Counted from the first letter of the stretch, positions 50,346-60,149 are shown. The stretch: DNA of 64,000 nucleotides from JAMXLO01 sp963719805 (GCA_963719805.1 CAVRDF010000010.1:62001-126000); one strand, 5' to 3'. Notes: generated from the sequence alone by a model not told the origin. Made by a program: numbers and translations.

Positions 50346-51287
50346 CTAGCCTCCCAGCACTCCCTGAGCCTCGACATAGACCGCATACACGGACTGGCTC
50401 GCGGCCATGAACAACCGGTTGCGCTTGCGGCCGCCGAAACACACGTTGGCGCACCGCTCCGGCAAATGGATGCGGCCAATCAAGGTTCCATCTGGGGCAA
50501 ACACCGCGACGCCATCTTCGCCCTCGCCACCGGTGAAGCCGCACCAGACATTGCCTTCGGTATCCACGCGGATTCCGTCCGCCCAGCCCTCGGTGTCGAA
50601 GAACACCCGGCCGTTCACCGCCTTCGTGCCATCGACGATGTCATAGACATGCGTGGTCTTTGGCTCTGCCGGCGTATCGACAACGTAGAGCCGCGTTTCA
50701 TCCGGGGAAAACGCAAGGCCATTCGGCCGCGCCATGTCGTCAATCGCGACGGCAAGTTCGCCGGTGCGGCCGTCGATGCGGTACACCCGGTACGGCAGTT
50801 CCGGCGTGCCCTTGGTGCCGAGGTAGTTGCCGCGAATGCCGGCGCCATTGTCGCTGAACCAGATCGAGCCGTCGGACTTCACCACGACATCGTTTGGCCC
50901 GGTCAGCGGTTTGCCGTCGAAGCGCTCGGCCAGCACGGTGATCGTGCCGTCATATTCGGTGCGGGTCAGCCGCTGGCTGCCCATCTCGCAGGTGATCAAG
51001 CGGCCCTGCCGGTCACGCGTGTTGCCGTTGGCGTAATGCGATGGACGGCGGAACATGCTTACCGCGCCGGTCTCCTCATCCCAGCGCATGATCCGGTCGT
51101 TCGGGATGTCGCTCCACAACAACTGCCGTGTGTCGCCGAACCACACCGGCCCTTCGGTGAAACGGCAATCGCCGGCGATCCGCTCGATCGCCGCATGACC
51201 CAGCATGATGTGCTCGAAGCGCTTGTCGAGCGCCACGATATTCGGGTCAGGGTAGCGAATTGGTGCGGGATTGTCCCAACGGCTCAT
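50346..51287 (-). CDS. SMP-30/gluconolactonase family protein
   Basis: A 313-residue six-bladed beta-propeller lactonase (FTEGPVWFGDTRQLLWSDIPNDRIMRWD; GPNDVVVKSDGSIWFSDNGAG; MARPNGLAFSPDETRLYVVDT; WADGIRVDTEGNVWCG). Conserved Glu, Asn and Asp residues bind the catalytic divalent metal. It would hydrolyse a sugar-acid lactone. A GGGAGG lies about 10 bases before the ATG at 51287. Not obviously linked to the glycan cluster next door. Confidence 0.92.
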   Translation of the reverse strand: MSRWDNPAPIRYPDPNIVALDKRFEHIMLGHAAIERIAGDCRFTEGPVWFGDTRQLLWSDIPNDRIMRWDEETGAVSMFRRPSHYANGNTRDRQGRLITCEMGSQRLTRTEYDGTITVLAERFDGKPLTGPNDVVVKSDGSIWFSDNGAGIRGNYLGTKGTPELPYRVYRIDGRTGELAVAIDDMARPNGLAFSPDETRLYVVDTPAEPKTTHVYDIVDGTKAVNGRVFFDTEGWADGIRVDTEGNVWCGFTGGEGEDGVAVFAPDGTLIGRIHLPERCANVCFGGRKRNRLFMAASQSVYAVYVEAQGVLGG

Positions 51288-51313
51288 TATGATTTCCTCC
51301 CAGGGGGAACCGA

Positions 51314-53047
51314 CTATGACAGTGCGCCAACCTCCGCTGGATTGCGCGGCGGTTCGACCTTGAGCGGGTGCGGCAGCCCCGCCATCCGGTCGTACAACGC
51401 ATTGGTCAGTTCCACGCGCCGCGCCCATAGCGAGCCGTACCACGCAAGACGGGCTGCCACCTGATAGGCCAGCATGCGCTCGGCGGTGACATAGTTTCGC
51501 GCCGCATCACCCAGGCTGCGTGCCAGGTCCGGCATCGCCACCAGCCGCAACAGCCGGTCGCGCAGTTCATCGGCGTCGTGGAACAGCAGGCCATTGCGGC
51601 CATCCTCGATGCTGTCGGCATACACGATATTGCTCGCGAGCGCGGCAACACGGCAGGCGCCGGCCTCGATGAATTTCAGGTCGGACTTGGCCCGGTTGAA
51701 CGGCGTGTCAGCCAGCGGCATGAATGAGATCTCGCACTGTCCGAGCGTTCTCATGTAGCTGTCGTAGTCGCATGTCGGGGCAAATTGTTTGTGCGGCGTG
51801 CGCAACGCGCTGAAGAACGCCTGATCGTGCACCACGCGGAACCGCAGGCGATCGCCAACCTTGTCAGCCACCTCGTTGAGCACCGGCATCAGCGGCGCCC
51901 AATCCTGTTCGCGATTCAGCGCGCCAAAGAACACGGTCACGGCATTGGGGTCGGCAAAGTTGCGCACATCCGGCAGCACGCGGATCATGTTGGGAAACAT
52001 CCCCACTTCCGGATTGAGCGGGCGAAGTACATCGGCCAGCGCCGGCGTGCTGGTTTGCACCGCGTGCACGCCGCGGAACGCGTACTGATCGTCAACATCG
52101 AGCATCCTAAAATGATCAGGATGATCGTCGAACTCGGTGACGATAAGCCAGTTGTCGGACAACAACCTGCGGATCAGCGCGGCACCGCGCTCTCCCGCCA
52201 GCGAAGGGCGATGCATCATGTAGATACGCGGCGTATCGCCTGACTGGACCGGAAAATCACCGGGATTGAGCAGGCGCGTGATGATGCCTGGCTCGGTGCG
52301 CAATGCCTGCAACGGATAGACAACGCGGACATGCGACACGCCTCCGACTGGCTCTAGCATGTTCGACACAACGGTCATCAACTGGCGTGGGCGCTTACGT
52401 ACGCGCCAGATGAATTGCAGTGGTGCGGAGCGCTGTGCGTATGCCTTGGGGTCAACGCCGAGAGCGACCAGCGCGGGCGCAATTTTGGCAGCGAACTGCT
52501 CGGCGTCTTTTGCGTCGAAGATGCGCGGCATCACGTCAAGCGGAATCAGACCGAGATCATTCAGACCTTGCCGCATCGTCTCTAGACTGAACCAGCGCAG
52601 ATGCGTCGAATCCATCAGTCCGCTCGGTTCGTATTTCCACACGCCGCGCAACAGCCGATCGGCAAAGCTCCAGTGCTCAAGGTTAGGCACGCAGATCAGT
52701 ATGGTGCCATCGTCGCTCAGCAGCTCGGCGTGGCGGCGGAGCACAGGCCACGGGTCGCTCAGATGCTCCAGCACGTCTCCATAAATCACGCAGTCGAGCG
52801 GCCGATCGAGCGCGAACGGCATCGGGCTGTCCTCGACGTCCACCGCCGCCACTTCATCGAGCCGCTGCATGGCCTGCCGGGCGACAGCCGGGTCCTTGTC
52901 GATGCCATACAGACGAGCTCTTGGATTGAACCGGCGATAGCTGGCTCCCAGGATGCCGGTGCTGCATCCGACGTCGAGCACAGTGCCGGCGTTCAGCGGA
53001 ATGCGATCGAGCAGATCGAAATTCGGCAGCTCAGGTTGCGGCGGCAT
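51314..53047 (-). CDS. Methyltransferase-glycosyltransferase fusion
   Basis: A 577-residue cytoplasmic protein. Residues about 10-190 are a class I methyltransferase (VLDVGCSTGILGASY; DCVIYGDVLEHLSDPWPVLR; TILICVPNLEHW). Residues about 230-560 are a glycosyltransferase of group-1 type (SHVRVVYPLQALRTEPGI; FFGALNREQDW; CEISFMPLADTPFNRAKSDLKFIEAGAC; DGRNGLLFHDADELRDRL), with the conserved KFIEAG and the acceptor-side loop. It would methylate and extend a surface saccharide. Start at 53047 was taken because the methyltransferase begins there. Confidence 0.88.
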   Translation of the reverse strand: MPPQPELPNFDLLDRIPLNAGTVLDVGCSTGILGASYRRFNPRARLYGIDKDPAVARQAMQRLDEVAAVDVEDSPMPFALDRPLDCVIYGDVLEHLSDPWPVLRRHAELLSDDGTILICVPNLEHWSFADRLLRGVWKYEPSGLMDSTHLRWFSLETMRQGLNDLGLIPLDVMPRIFDAKDAEQFAAKIAPALVALGVDPKAYAQRSAPLQFIWRVRKRPRQLMTVVSNMLEPVGGVSHVRVVYPLQALRTEPGIITRLLNPGDFPVQSGDTPRIYMMHRPSLAGERGAALIRRLLSDNWLIVTEFDDHPDHFRMLDVDDQYAFRGVHAVQTSTPALADVLRPLNPEVGMFPNMIRVLPDVRNFADPNAVTVFFGALNREQDWAPLMPVLNEVADKVGDRLRFRVVHDQAFFSALRTPHKQFAPTCDYDSYMRTLGQCEISFMPLADTPFNRAKSDLKFIEAGACRVAALASNIVYADSIEDGRNGLLFHDADELRDRLLRLVAMPDLARSLGDAARNYVTAERMLAYQVAARLAWYGSLWARRVELTNALYDRMAGLPHPLKVEPPRNPAEVGALS

Positions 53048-53105
53048 AGGCAGCAGACTCCGTGCTGGCGGCAAGGCCGGGACGGTGGGCCGCCCCGTCC
53101 GGCAA

Positions 53106-54044
53106 TCAGTCGCGCATACCAGGGTGGTAGGCGGAATTGCGGCTGGGATGCAAGGCGAGGGCGGCGTTCAGCGGGTCACGCCGCAGCGCTTCCAGCCGCT
53201 CCAGCATACGTGTCTGACACCGGTCGAGCGCGGCCGCCGCGGATAGCTGTGGTGGCGCCGCGGCGGCCGATGCAAGCGATCGTGCCGCTCGCTCGGCGAA
53301 GTGCCGGCAACCGACGCGCTCCATGACCGGGGTCGCCAGATGCAGCAGGCGGCGCGCGGAATGCATGCGACCAGGCCTGGAAGCCAGCAGCGATTCACGT
53401 AGCGACGAAGCTGCCAACGGCCGGAACGCGAGCCGGATATCCAGTGCGTCCGCCCAGTCGTGCCACTTGTTTCGGTGCACGCCGACCAGTGGCCGCAGCG
53501 CGACCCACGGCACGCGCAACGCATCGGCGACAATGGCGCCGTGCATCGCCTCGCTCAACAGCAGGCGGCAGCGCCTGATCGCGGGAATGATCTCGGCCGG
53601 ATCGCCGCGTGGATCGATCAGGTCGATGCCGGCAATGGCAGCGGCTTCGGGCCAGGCCCCGCGCTCCAGGCTTTCGAAGTGCGGCATGAACCCGATGCGG
53701 CATGGCGCATTCGGCGTTTGATCAATCTGCGGAACCAGCACGGCCGGATCGCCGAGCCCATAGGACGCAGGCAGCCCCAGCCGTCGGGCAGTATGCGGGC
53801 CGCGTACCCAGTGGACGAGCCAATTTTCGTCCAGCGCCGGCGGCGGCTGATAGCCGCCAAATCCAGCCCCTGCCACCACCTTCACCGGCGCCGGCGCATG
53901 GCGCGCGTCGAGCACCGAACCGATTCCCAGGAACAGCGTGGCGTCGTCATCGTCCAGCAATCCTGGCAGCAGGCGGGGCCAGAGCAGCAGGTTCAACTCG
54001 TCGCCAAAGTTGCGCGTGCGCCCGCGCCAGCAATACAGCTTCAC
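53106..54044 (-). CDS. Polysaccharide pyruvyl transferase-family protein
   Basis: A 312-residue protein. It begins VKLYCWRGRTRNFGDELNLLLW, the NxGDEL motif of the CsaB/WcaK/ExoV pyruvyl-transferase family, and shows GAGFGGYQPPP, VRGPHTARRL, GDPAVLVPQ and LLSEAMHGAIVADALRVPWVAL. The family adds a ketal pyruvate from PEP to a cell-surface sugar. GTG start at 54044, four bases after the stop of the GT2 gene. The last 60 residues are Ala-rich and may be a tail. Confidence 0.85.
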   Translation of the reverse strand: MKLYCWRGRTRNFGDELNLLLWPRLLPGLLDDDDATLFLGIGSVLDARHAPAPVKVVAGAGFGGYQPPPALDENWLVHWVRGPHTARRLGLPASYGLGDPAVLVPQIDQTPNAPCRIGFMPHFESLERGAWPEAAAIAGIDLIDPRGDPAEIIPAIRRCRLLLSEAMHGAIVADALRVPWVALRPLVGVHRNKWHDWADALDIRLAFRPLAASSLRESLLASRPGRMHSARRLLHLATPVMERVGCRHFAERAARSLASAAAAPPQLSAAAALDRCQTRMLERLEALRRDPLNAALALHPSRNSAYHPGMRD

Positions 54045-54048
54045 GCCG

Positions 54049-54978
54049 CTAGCTCGTGCCGGGGGTTGCGGCGAGCGCCGCGCGAATGAAGCCGACGGCA
54101 TAGGCGAGGCGCCAGCGGCACGCGACCAGCCGCTTGCTGGCACGCGGGAAAAGACCGAAGGGCGCCAACAAGGCGGCCACCGCCACCCGGCGCGGCAATT
54201 CCTTCCATACCGAGGCGGGATCGCCCAGCCTTCGACGGGTGCGCACCGTCGAGACGCCCTGCCAATACAGCCGTGACAGCAGCCAGGCCGGGGTCAGCCG
54301 CACTGCCTGGATCTGATGGTGAACGACGATGCGGGAGTCATAGCAAACCGGGTTGCCTTCGCCCTGCAGGCGCCAGGCAAGCTCCACCTCCTCGTCCGAC
54401 AGCAATGCCTTGCCGTCCCGGCCACTGCTCTGGCCGAAGCCGCCGGCCGCGCGCAATGCCGGAGCGTGCACCACCATGTTGGCGCCATAGGGTTCCAGTT
54501 TTGCCGGCAGCGACGCCGAGCGATATTCGCCGCGCCCCTCGAACTCGATGATGGAAAGCGTGCCGCGCAGACTGGCCGGCCACCATGCCGGTAGCGGAAC
54601 TTCCCACTGCGGCAGAATGCGCCCACCGATCAGCGCCGGCGGCCGATCGGCCTCGCCGATGACGGTGCGGATGCATTCGACCCAGTCCGCGGCGGGCACC
54701 GCGTCATCATCGATGTAGGCAATGTATTCGCCGGCCGCATGTCCGGCCCCGGCATTGCGGGCAACGCTGATGCCGGGTTGTTCAAGCCGGATCAGACGAG
54801 CGTTCGAGATGCCGGAGACCAGAGCGGCGATCTGAACCGGGACCTCGCCATGCGAGGCGCTGTCGACCACCAGAATGTCGAAGCACTCAGGACCGGCGGT
54901 CTGGTGTTGCAGGCCTTGCAGACAATCGCGCAGGTAGCCTGGCCGATCGTGCGTGCAGACGCACACCGTGATGGTCAT
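54049..54978 (-). CDS. Family 2 glycosyltransferase
   Basis: A 309-residue GT-A enzyme (TVCVCTHDRPGYLRDCLQGL; ISVARNAGAGHAAGEYIAYIDDDA, with the DxD-type metal motif; SDEEVELAWRLQG, the acceptor-side ED). A C-terminal region carries one or two amphipathic or hydrophobic stretches. It would transfer a sugar from a nucleotide donor to the glycan built by this cluster; ugd upstream supplies UDP-glucuronate. Confidence 0.93.
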   Translation of the reverse strand: MTITVCVCTHDRPGYLRDCLQGLQHQTAGPECFDILVVDSASHGEVPVQIAALVSGISNARLIRLEQPGISVARNAGAGHAAGEYIAYIDDDAVPAADWVECIRTVIGEADRPPALIGGRILPQWEVPLPAWWPASLRGTLSIIEFEGRGEYRSASLPAKLEPYGANMVVHAPALRAAGGFGQSSGRDGKALLSDEEVELAWRLQGEGNPVCYDSRIVVHHQIQAVRLTPAWLLSRLYWQGVSTVRTRRRLGDPASVWKELPRRVAVAALLAPFGLFPRASKRLVACRWRLAYAVGFIRAALAATPGTS

Positions 54979-55013
54979 GGATCACAGGCTAGGCGCCGCC
55001 TGTTGACGAAGCG

Positions 55014-56333
55014 TTACTCGCTCTGGTCGGGCCGCCCGACGCAGTGGTAGGTGAAGCCCGCCTGACGCATCGCGATTGGATCGTAGACGTTGCGCAGATC
55101 CACCAGCACCTGGCCGCGCATAGTATCGCGCAGGCGTGCCGGGCTGAGCGCGCGGAACTCGTTCCATTCGGTGATAACCACCAGCGCATCCGCATCCTTC
55201 GCGGCGTCGAAGGCGTCGCGGCAGTAGATCACGCTGTCCGGCAGCACCTGCTTCGCCTGCTGCATGCCCTCGGGATCGAAGGCGCGTATTGTCGCACCGT
55301 CACCGGCCAGCCGCGCGACAATTGAAAGCGCCGGGGCATCCCGCATGTCGTCGGTCTCCGGCTTGAAGGTGAGCCCGAGCACACCGATGGTCTTGCCACG
55401 CACCGAACCGCCGCAAGCGGCGATCACGCGCATCGCCATGGCTGATTTGCGGGCGTCGTTCACCGCGACCGTTGTCTCGACCAGACGCGCGGGTGCGCCA
55501 TAGTCTTGCGCGGTGCGCATCAGCGCGAGGGTATCTTTCGGGAAACAAGACCCGCCGTAGCCGGGACCAGGGTGCAGGAACTTGCGGCCAATACGGCCGT
55601 CCAGGCCGATGCCGCGCGCCACGTCGTGCACATCGGCCCCGACCTTCTCGCACAGGTCCGACATTTCATTGATGAAGGTGACCTTCATCGCGAGAAATGC
55701 GTTGGCGGCATATTTGGTCAGTTCGGCCGTCTCTATGCCGGTGAATACGATCGGCGCCTCAATCAGATAGAGCGGACGATAGAGCTGGCGCAGCACGTCG
55801 CGCGCACGCTCGCTTTCGGTCCCGATGACCACGCGATCGGGACGCATGAAGTCGCCGATGGCGTTGCCTTCACGCAGGAATTCAGGATTGGACGCCACAT
55901 CGAAGTCGGCATCGGAACGGGCGGCGCGAACGATTTCGGCAATCCGCCGGCTGGTGCCGACGGGAACAGTGGATTTGGTGACGATGACGGCGTAACCGGT
56001 CAATGCGCGGGCAACCTGATCGGCGGCGGCGTAGACATAGGACAGATCCGCATGGCCATCGCCGCGCCGCGTCGGTGTCCCAACGGCAATGAAAACCAAC
56101 TCGGCGCCGTGCACCGCTTTGGACAGGTCGCCGGTGAAGGACAGACGCCCGGCGGCGACATTTTCTGACACCAGCTTGTCGAGACCCGGCTCGAATATCG
56201 GCATGCGGCCGTCGTGCAGTGCCGCGAGTTTGCCGGCGTCGGCCTCGACCACCGTCACGTCAGTGCCGAACTCGGCGAAACAAGCGGCTGAGACCAGGCC
56301 AACATAGCCGCCGCCGATCATCGCAATGTGCAT
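55014..56333 (-). CDS. ugd: UDP-glucose 6-dehydrogenase
   Basis: A 439-residue NAD-dependent enzyme that oxidises UDP-glucose to UDP-glucuronate. The NAD motif is GGGYVGLVSAACFAE, the substrate-binding NPEFLREG is present, and the catalytic Cys263 lies in GYGGSCFPKDT. A C-terminal UDP-binding domain (GLTFKPETDDMRDAPAL) completes it. It heads the glycan cluster and provides precursors for capsule or exopolysaccharide. Confidence 0.95.
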   Translation of the reverse strand: MHIAMIGGGYVGLVSAACFAEFGTDVTVVEADAGKLAALHDGRMPIFEPGLDKLVSENVAAGRLSFTGDLSKAVHGAELVFIAVGTPTRRGDGHADLSYVYAAADQVARALTGYAVIVTKSTVPVGTSRRIAEIVRAARSDADFDVASNPEFLREGNAIGDFMRPDRVVIGTESERARDVLRQLYRPLYLIEAPIVFTGIETAELTKYAANAFLAMKVTFINEMSDLCEKVGADVHDVARGIGLDGRIGRKFLHPGPGYGGSCFPKDTLALMRTAQDYGAPARLVETTVAVNDARKSAMAMRVIAACGGSVRGKTIGVLGLTFKPETDDMRDAPALSIVARLAGDGATIRAFDPEGMQQAKQVLPDSVIYCRDAFDAAKDADALVVITEWNEFRALSPARLRDTMRGQVLVDLRNVYDPIAMRQAGFTYHCVGRPDQSE

Positions 56334-56452
56334 ATACGCGGATTCCTTGCGCGTGTGGCTCAGGGATAAAGCACGGAGCGGGCAGGGAATGCCACCATTC
56401 GCCTACCCGCCGCCGTCGCGGCGCATTGATGCCAAAAAGGGTGTCGAAAGTC

Positions 56453-57328
56453 TTACTCGCCGTCGGAAACCTCGCGCATCGCCTCGGCTTCGTGCCGCAG
56501 GCGGCGGAAGCTGCGAACGCTGAACGGCAGCATGCCGAGATACAGCAGACCGCCGGCTGCCAGTGCGGCCCAGGGATCCGCCACCAGCACTGCGGCGAAG
56601 GTCACCGCGCCTATCAGCAGCGGCAGGACATATTCGTGCGGCACCTTGAAGTTCTTGAAGCTCCATACCGGGATGGTGGAGACCAGCAGGAAGGCGGTGC
56701 CGACGAGGACGAAGGCGCAGAACAGCGGGAACTGGGCGACGCTCAGCAGCCAGCCCCAGCCCAGGCTCTTCGCTTCGAGGCCAAGGAACAATGGGAACAG
56801 CGCGACGCCGGCACCTGCGGGCGCCGGCACGCCGGTGAAGAAGTTATAGGTGTAGGCGGGCGCCGGGGCACCATCCAGCGCCGCATTGAAGCGCGCCAGC
56901 CGCAACGCCATGCAGACAGCAAAGATCAGGCACGGCGTGTAGCCGAACCCACCGGCGCGCTGCAGCGACCAAAGGAACAGAATGAACGCCGGCGCCACGC
57001 CGAAGCACAGGAAGTCGGCGAGGCTGTCGAGTTCGGCCCCGAATCGCGAGGTAGCCTTGAGCAGCCGTGCCAGGCGGCCATCCAGCCCATCGATCGCACC
57101 GGCCACCACAATGGCGACCGCGGCGGCACCGAAGCGGCCTTCCAGGCCAAAGCGCAGTGCGGTCAGGCCGGCGCACAGCCCGATCAGGGTCAGCAGGTTG
57201 GGCACGATGTGATTGAACGATGGGCCCTTGAAGCGCGGACGCGAGCGCGGACGCAGCCGGCGCAGCCGCCTCATCGGCGAGACACGCGCCGGACCACCCT
57301 GCCATTCGGAACGTGGCGAACCGCTCAT
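56453..57328 (-). CDS. pssA: CDP-diacylglycerol--serine O-phosphatidyltransferase
   Basis: A 291-residue inner-membrane enzyme that makes phosphatidylserine. The CDP-alcohol phosphatidyltransferase motif DGx2ARx8Gx3Dx3D is visible (DGRLAR, then FGAELDSLADF). Seven to eight hydrophobic segments follow a basic N-terminus. Its start overlaps psd by four bases (ATGA), and it is the second gene of the pathway to phosphatidylethanolamine. Confidence 0.93.
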   Translation of the reverse strand: MSGSPRSEWQGGPARVSPMRRLRRLRPRSRPRFKGPSFNHIVPNLLTLIGLCAGLTALRFGLEGRFGAAAVAIVVAGAIDGLDGRLARLLKATSRFGAELDSLADFLCFGVAPAFILFLWSLQRAGGFGYTPCLIFAVCMALRLARFNAALDGAPAPAYTYNFFTGVPAPAGAGVALFPLFLGLEAKSLGWGWLLSVAQFPLFCAFVLVGTAFLLVSTIPVWSFKNFKVPHEYVLPLLIGAVTFAAVLVADPWAALAAGGLLYLGMLPFSVRSFRRLRHEAEAMREVSDGE

Positions 57329-57997
57329 GACGCCAGTTCCGCGATCACTGTCTCGCCCCCGATCATGGTCTGGCCGACAGCAACCAGCGGGCGGACCCCT
57401 TCCGGCAGGTAAAGGTCGGCGCGGCTGCCGAAACGGATGATCCCGAGATGCTGGCCGGCCTGCACCGTATCGCCCTCGCGCAGGTCGCAGACGATGCGGC
57501 GGGCCACCAGGCCGGCGATCTGCACCACGGCGATCTCGCGTCCGTCCGATAGGCGCAGCGCGATGGCGTTGCGTTCGTTGGCCTCACTGGCCTTGTCCAG
57601 GCCGGCATTCACGAAGCTGCCGTGCCGGTAGGCGATGCGGGTGACGATACCGTCGGCCGGCACGCGATTCACATGCACGTTCACCAGGGAGAGAAAGGTA
57701 CGTCACCCGCCAGCGCGGCACCACGCCCAATCCGAGTTCCGCCGGCGGTACGGCTGGGGCAATCGACACCACGCGTCCGTCCGCTGGAGCCACCACGGCG
57801 CCCGCCCGCCCGGGCGGTACCCGTTCGGGATTGCGGAAGAAGAACAGGCAGAACAGGGTGAACAGCAGGCCAAGCCAGGCCAGCCATGGCCCAAGCGCCA
57901 GGCCCAACATGATGGCGATCAGGCCGCCGAGGATGAACGGCCGCCCAGTGGGATGTGGCGGGGCCAGGATATGGGCAATGTCTTCGACCAGCGCCAT
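57325..57997 (-). CDS. psd: Phosphatidylserine decarboxylase, frameshifted as read
   Basis: The short, two-helix type of Psd. The frame from the ATG at 57997 covers the N-terminal part (membrane anchor LGLALGPWLAWLGLLFTLFCLF, then FRNPERVPP and VAPADGRVV), and the other frame gives NVHVNRVPADGIV through to the pyruvoyl cleavage motif FGS in IIRFGSRADLYLP. The shift of one base lies near 57697-57700, where the expected 'VT-FLSLVNVHVN' would read continuously if one C were removed. Psd is normally essential for phosphatidylethanolamine synthesis, so a base-level sequence error is the likely cause. Confidence 0.85.
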
Positions 57998-58063
57998 GTG
58001 CCGCAGGTTTATGGATGCTTCACCTTGGCCGGGCAAGATTGGCGGACATCCGGGAGCCAGGCG

Positions 58064-58519
58064 ATGCCGCTGAGAATGCCGTGCAAACTAGGCCCGTTTT
58101 CCGTCGACCGGGACGGACGGCTGTCGCCGTGTGATCCGCGCGCCTCGCCAGCATTCCTGTTCCGCTGGCGGAATCGGCTGGTCCGCTTGCGGCTGGCGCA
58201 GGCCGATCCGGCGGGCGGCCGGCTGATCCTGCAAACGACGCTGGCGCGGATCACCAGCACCGCCGCGGCGACGGATGAGCAGTTGCGGCCGCGCAGCTTC
58301 GCCTTGCTGCGCTGGCTGTCGGGGACCGTGCCGCCGGACTGGCGGGTGAGCCTGCTGCCCGATCACCGTGTGTTGCTGGAAACCGAAGCCCCCATCGACC
58401 TGCCGATAACCGCGGCGGCACTGCTCAGCCGGATCACCAGCTTCGTGCTGGAACTGGCACCATTCGTCGAACTGCTGGACGAAACCGGCTTGACGGTACC
58501 CGGCACGTCCTCAGCATAA
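58064..58519 (+). CDS. Conserved hypothetical protein
   Basis: A 151-residue protein (RRCxxGPFSV pattern at the start: CKLGPFSVDRDGRLSP; FLFRWRNRLVRLRLAQ; FALLRWLSGTVPPDWRVSLLPDHRVLLE). No family recognised; the Trp/Arg-rich middle suggests nucleic acid or lipid contact but is only suggestive. ATG at 58064, divergent from psd by about 66 bases and overlapping the yejF-like stop by nine bases at its end. Confidence 0.6.
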   Translation: MPLRMPCKLGPFSVDRDGRLSPCDPRASPAFLFRWRNRLVRLRLAQADPAGGRLILQTTLARITSTAAATDEQLRPRSFALLRWLSGTVPPDWRVSLLPDHRVLLETEAPIDLPITAAALLSRITSFVLELAPFVELLDETGLTVPGTSSA

Positions 58520-60106
58520 CGGCCGCTCCTCCAGGGCGAACGCCGCGGCCATCAGGGCACGGGTGTATTCCTCGTGTGGGTGCGTGAAGACAGTGGCGGC
58601 ATCGCCCTGCTCCACGACTTGCCCCTTGCGCAGCACCACGACGCGGTGCGCCAGAGCGCGCACCACCTTAAGATCGTGGCTGATGAACAGGTATGCGAGC
58701 CCGTGCGCCTCTTGCAGCCCTCGCAGCAGATCGACGATTTGCGCCTGCACCGACATGTCGAGCGCGCTGGTCGGTTCATCCAGCACGACGAAGCGGGGCT
58801 TCAGCACCATGGCGCGAGCGATGGCGATGCGCTGGCGCTGGCCGCCGCTGAATTCGTGCGGGTAGCGCTCCACCGCGTCGGACGGCAGGCCGACTTCCTC
58901 GAGTTCCGCGGCAACCCGGCGCATCCGCTCTGCGCGGGTCAGTCCTGGCTCGTGCACCAGCAGTCCTTCGGCCACGATGTCGCCCACCGGCATGCGCGGC
59001 GACAAGCTGCTGAACGGATCCTGGAACACGATCTGCATGGAGGAACGCAAATGCCGCAGTGCGCGGCGATCCAGTGTCTCGATGTCGGTGCCAGCGAATA
59101 CGATCCGCCCAACCGCCGGCTCCAATCGCAGCATCGCAAGCGCCATCGTCGTCTTGCCCGAACCGGATTCTCCGACCAGGCCTACCGTCTCACCTTCGCG
59201 TATGGCGACCGAAACGCCATCGACCGCGCGCACCTGGCCAACGGTCCGTCGCAGGATGCCGCGGCGGATCGGGAAGTGCACCTTCACATCGTCCGCCCGC
59301 ACCAGGCAGTCCGCATCGTTGCGCAGCGGAGCGGGCCCGCCCTGCGGCACCGCGGCCAACAGCATGCACGTGTAGGGATGGAACGGCGCCGCGAATACAT
59401 CGGCAACGCGGCCGGCCTCCACCACCACGCCGTCCTTCATGACGCAGACGCGATCCGCATAGCGCCGCACGATCTGCAGATCGTGCGTGATCAGCAGCAA
59501 GGCCAACTGCCGTTCGGTGCGAAGACGCGCCAGCAGCTTCAGGATCTGGGCCTGGATGGTGACGTCGAGTGCTGTCGTCGGTTCGTCCGCGATCAGCAGG
59601 GCCGGGTCGTTCGCCAGCGCCATCGCGATCATCACGCGCTGGCGCTGGCCGCCCGAAAGCTGGTGCGGGAACGCGTCAAGCCGATGTTCGGCGTCCGCGA
59701 AGCCGGCCTGATTGAGCACCTCGATCACCCGCTTGCGCAATTTGCCGGCAGGCATCGGCCGATGCAGCGTGATCGCTTCGGCAATCTGCCGCCCCACGCG
59801 ATGCAGCGGGTTAAGGCTGGTCATCGGTTCCTGGAACACCATGCCGGCCAATTCACCGCGCACCCGATGCAAGGTGGACGGCTTGGCGCCGATGATCTGT
59901 TTGCCGTCGAGCAGGATGCTTCCCGCGGGATTGTTGCCGCCCGACGGCAGCAGTTGCAGCAGCGACAGCGCTGTGACCGACTTGCCGGAACCGGATTCGC
60001 CAACCAGCGCCAATGTTTCACCGCGGTCGAGCGTGAACGATACGCAATCGACCACACGCTTGGTGCCGAATGCGACCGAAAGGTTGTTGACCTCGACCAG
60101 GCTCAT
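58511..60106 (-). CDS. Dipeptide/microcin-type ABC transporter, fused double ATP-binding protein (YejF-like)
   Basis: A 531-residue protein with two ABC ATPase domains. The first (about 1-265) has Walker A GESGSGKS and signature LSGGQRQR; the second (about 275-531) has GESGSGKT and FSGGQRQR. Both have Walker B (LLIADEPT, FVVLDEPT). The order binding protein-permease-permease-double ATPase matches yejABEF, a peptide importer also used by microcin C. ATG at 60106 was chosen over upstream in-frame sequence. Confidence 0.93.
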   Translation of the reverse strand: MSLVEVNNLSVAFGTKRVVDCVSFTLDRGETLALVGESGSGKSVTALSLLQLLPSGGNNPAGSILLDGKQIIGAKPSTLHRVRGELAGMVFQEPMTSLNPLHRVGRQIAEAITLHRPMPAGKLRKRVIEVLNQAGFADAEHRLDAFPHQLSGGQRQRVMIAMALANDPALLIADEPTTALDVTIQAQILKLLARLRTERQLALLLITHDLQIVRRYADRVCVMKDGVVVEAGRVADVFAAPFHPYTCMLLAAVPQGGPAPLRNDADCLVRADDVKVHFPIRRGILRRTVGQVRAVDGVSVAIREGETVGLVGESGSGKTTMALAMLRLEPAVGRIVFAGTDIETLDRRALRHLRSSMQIVFQDPFSSLSPRMPVGDIVAEGLLVHEPGLTRAERMRRVAAELEEVGLPSDAVERYPHEFSGGQRQRIAIARAMVLKPRFVVLDEPTSALDMSVQAQIVDLLRGLQEAHGLAYLFISHDLKVVRALAHRVVVLRKGQVVEQGDAATVFTHPHEEYTRALMAAAFALEERPLC

Positions 60107-60149
60107 GGCGGGTTTGGCCGTGACGTCATGGCCGGACCTGTCCGGGCCA

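Noticed and set aside
56219..57412. Open frame of 397 codons on the plus strand opposite pssA
   Set aside because: Antisense to pssA and part of ugd, with Gln/Arg-rich low-complexity sequence.
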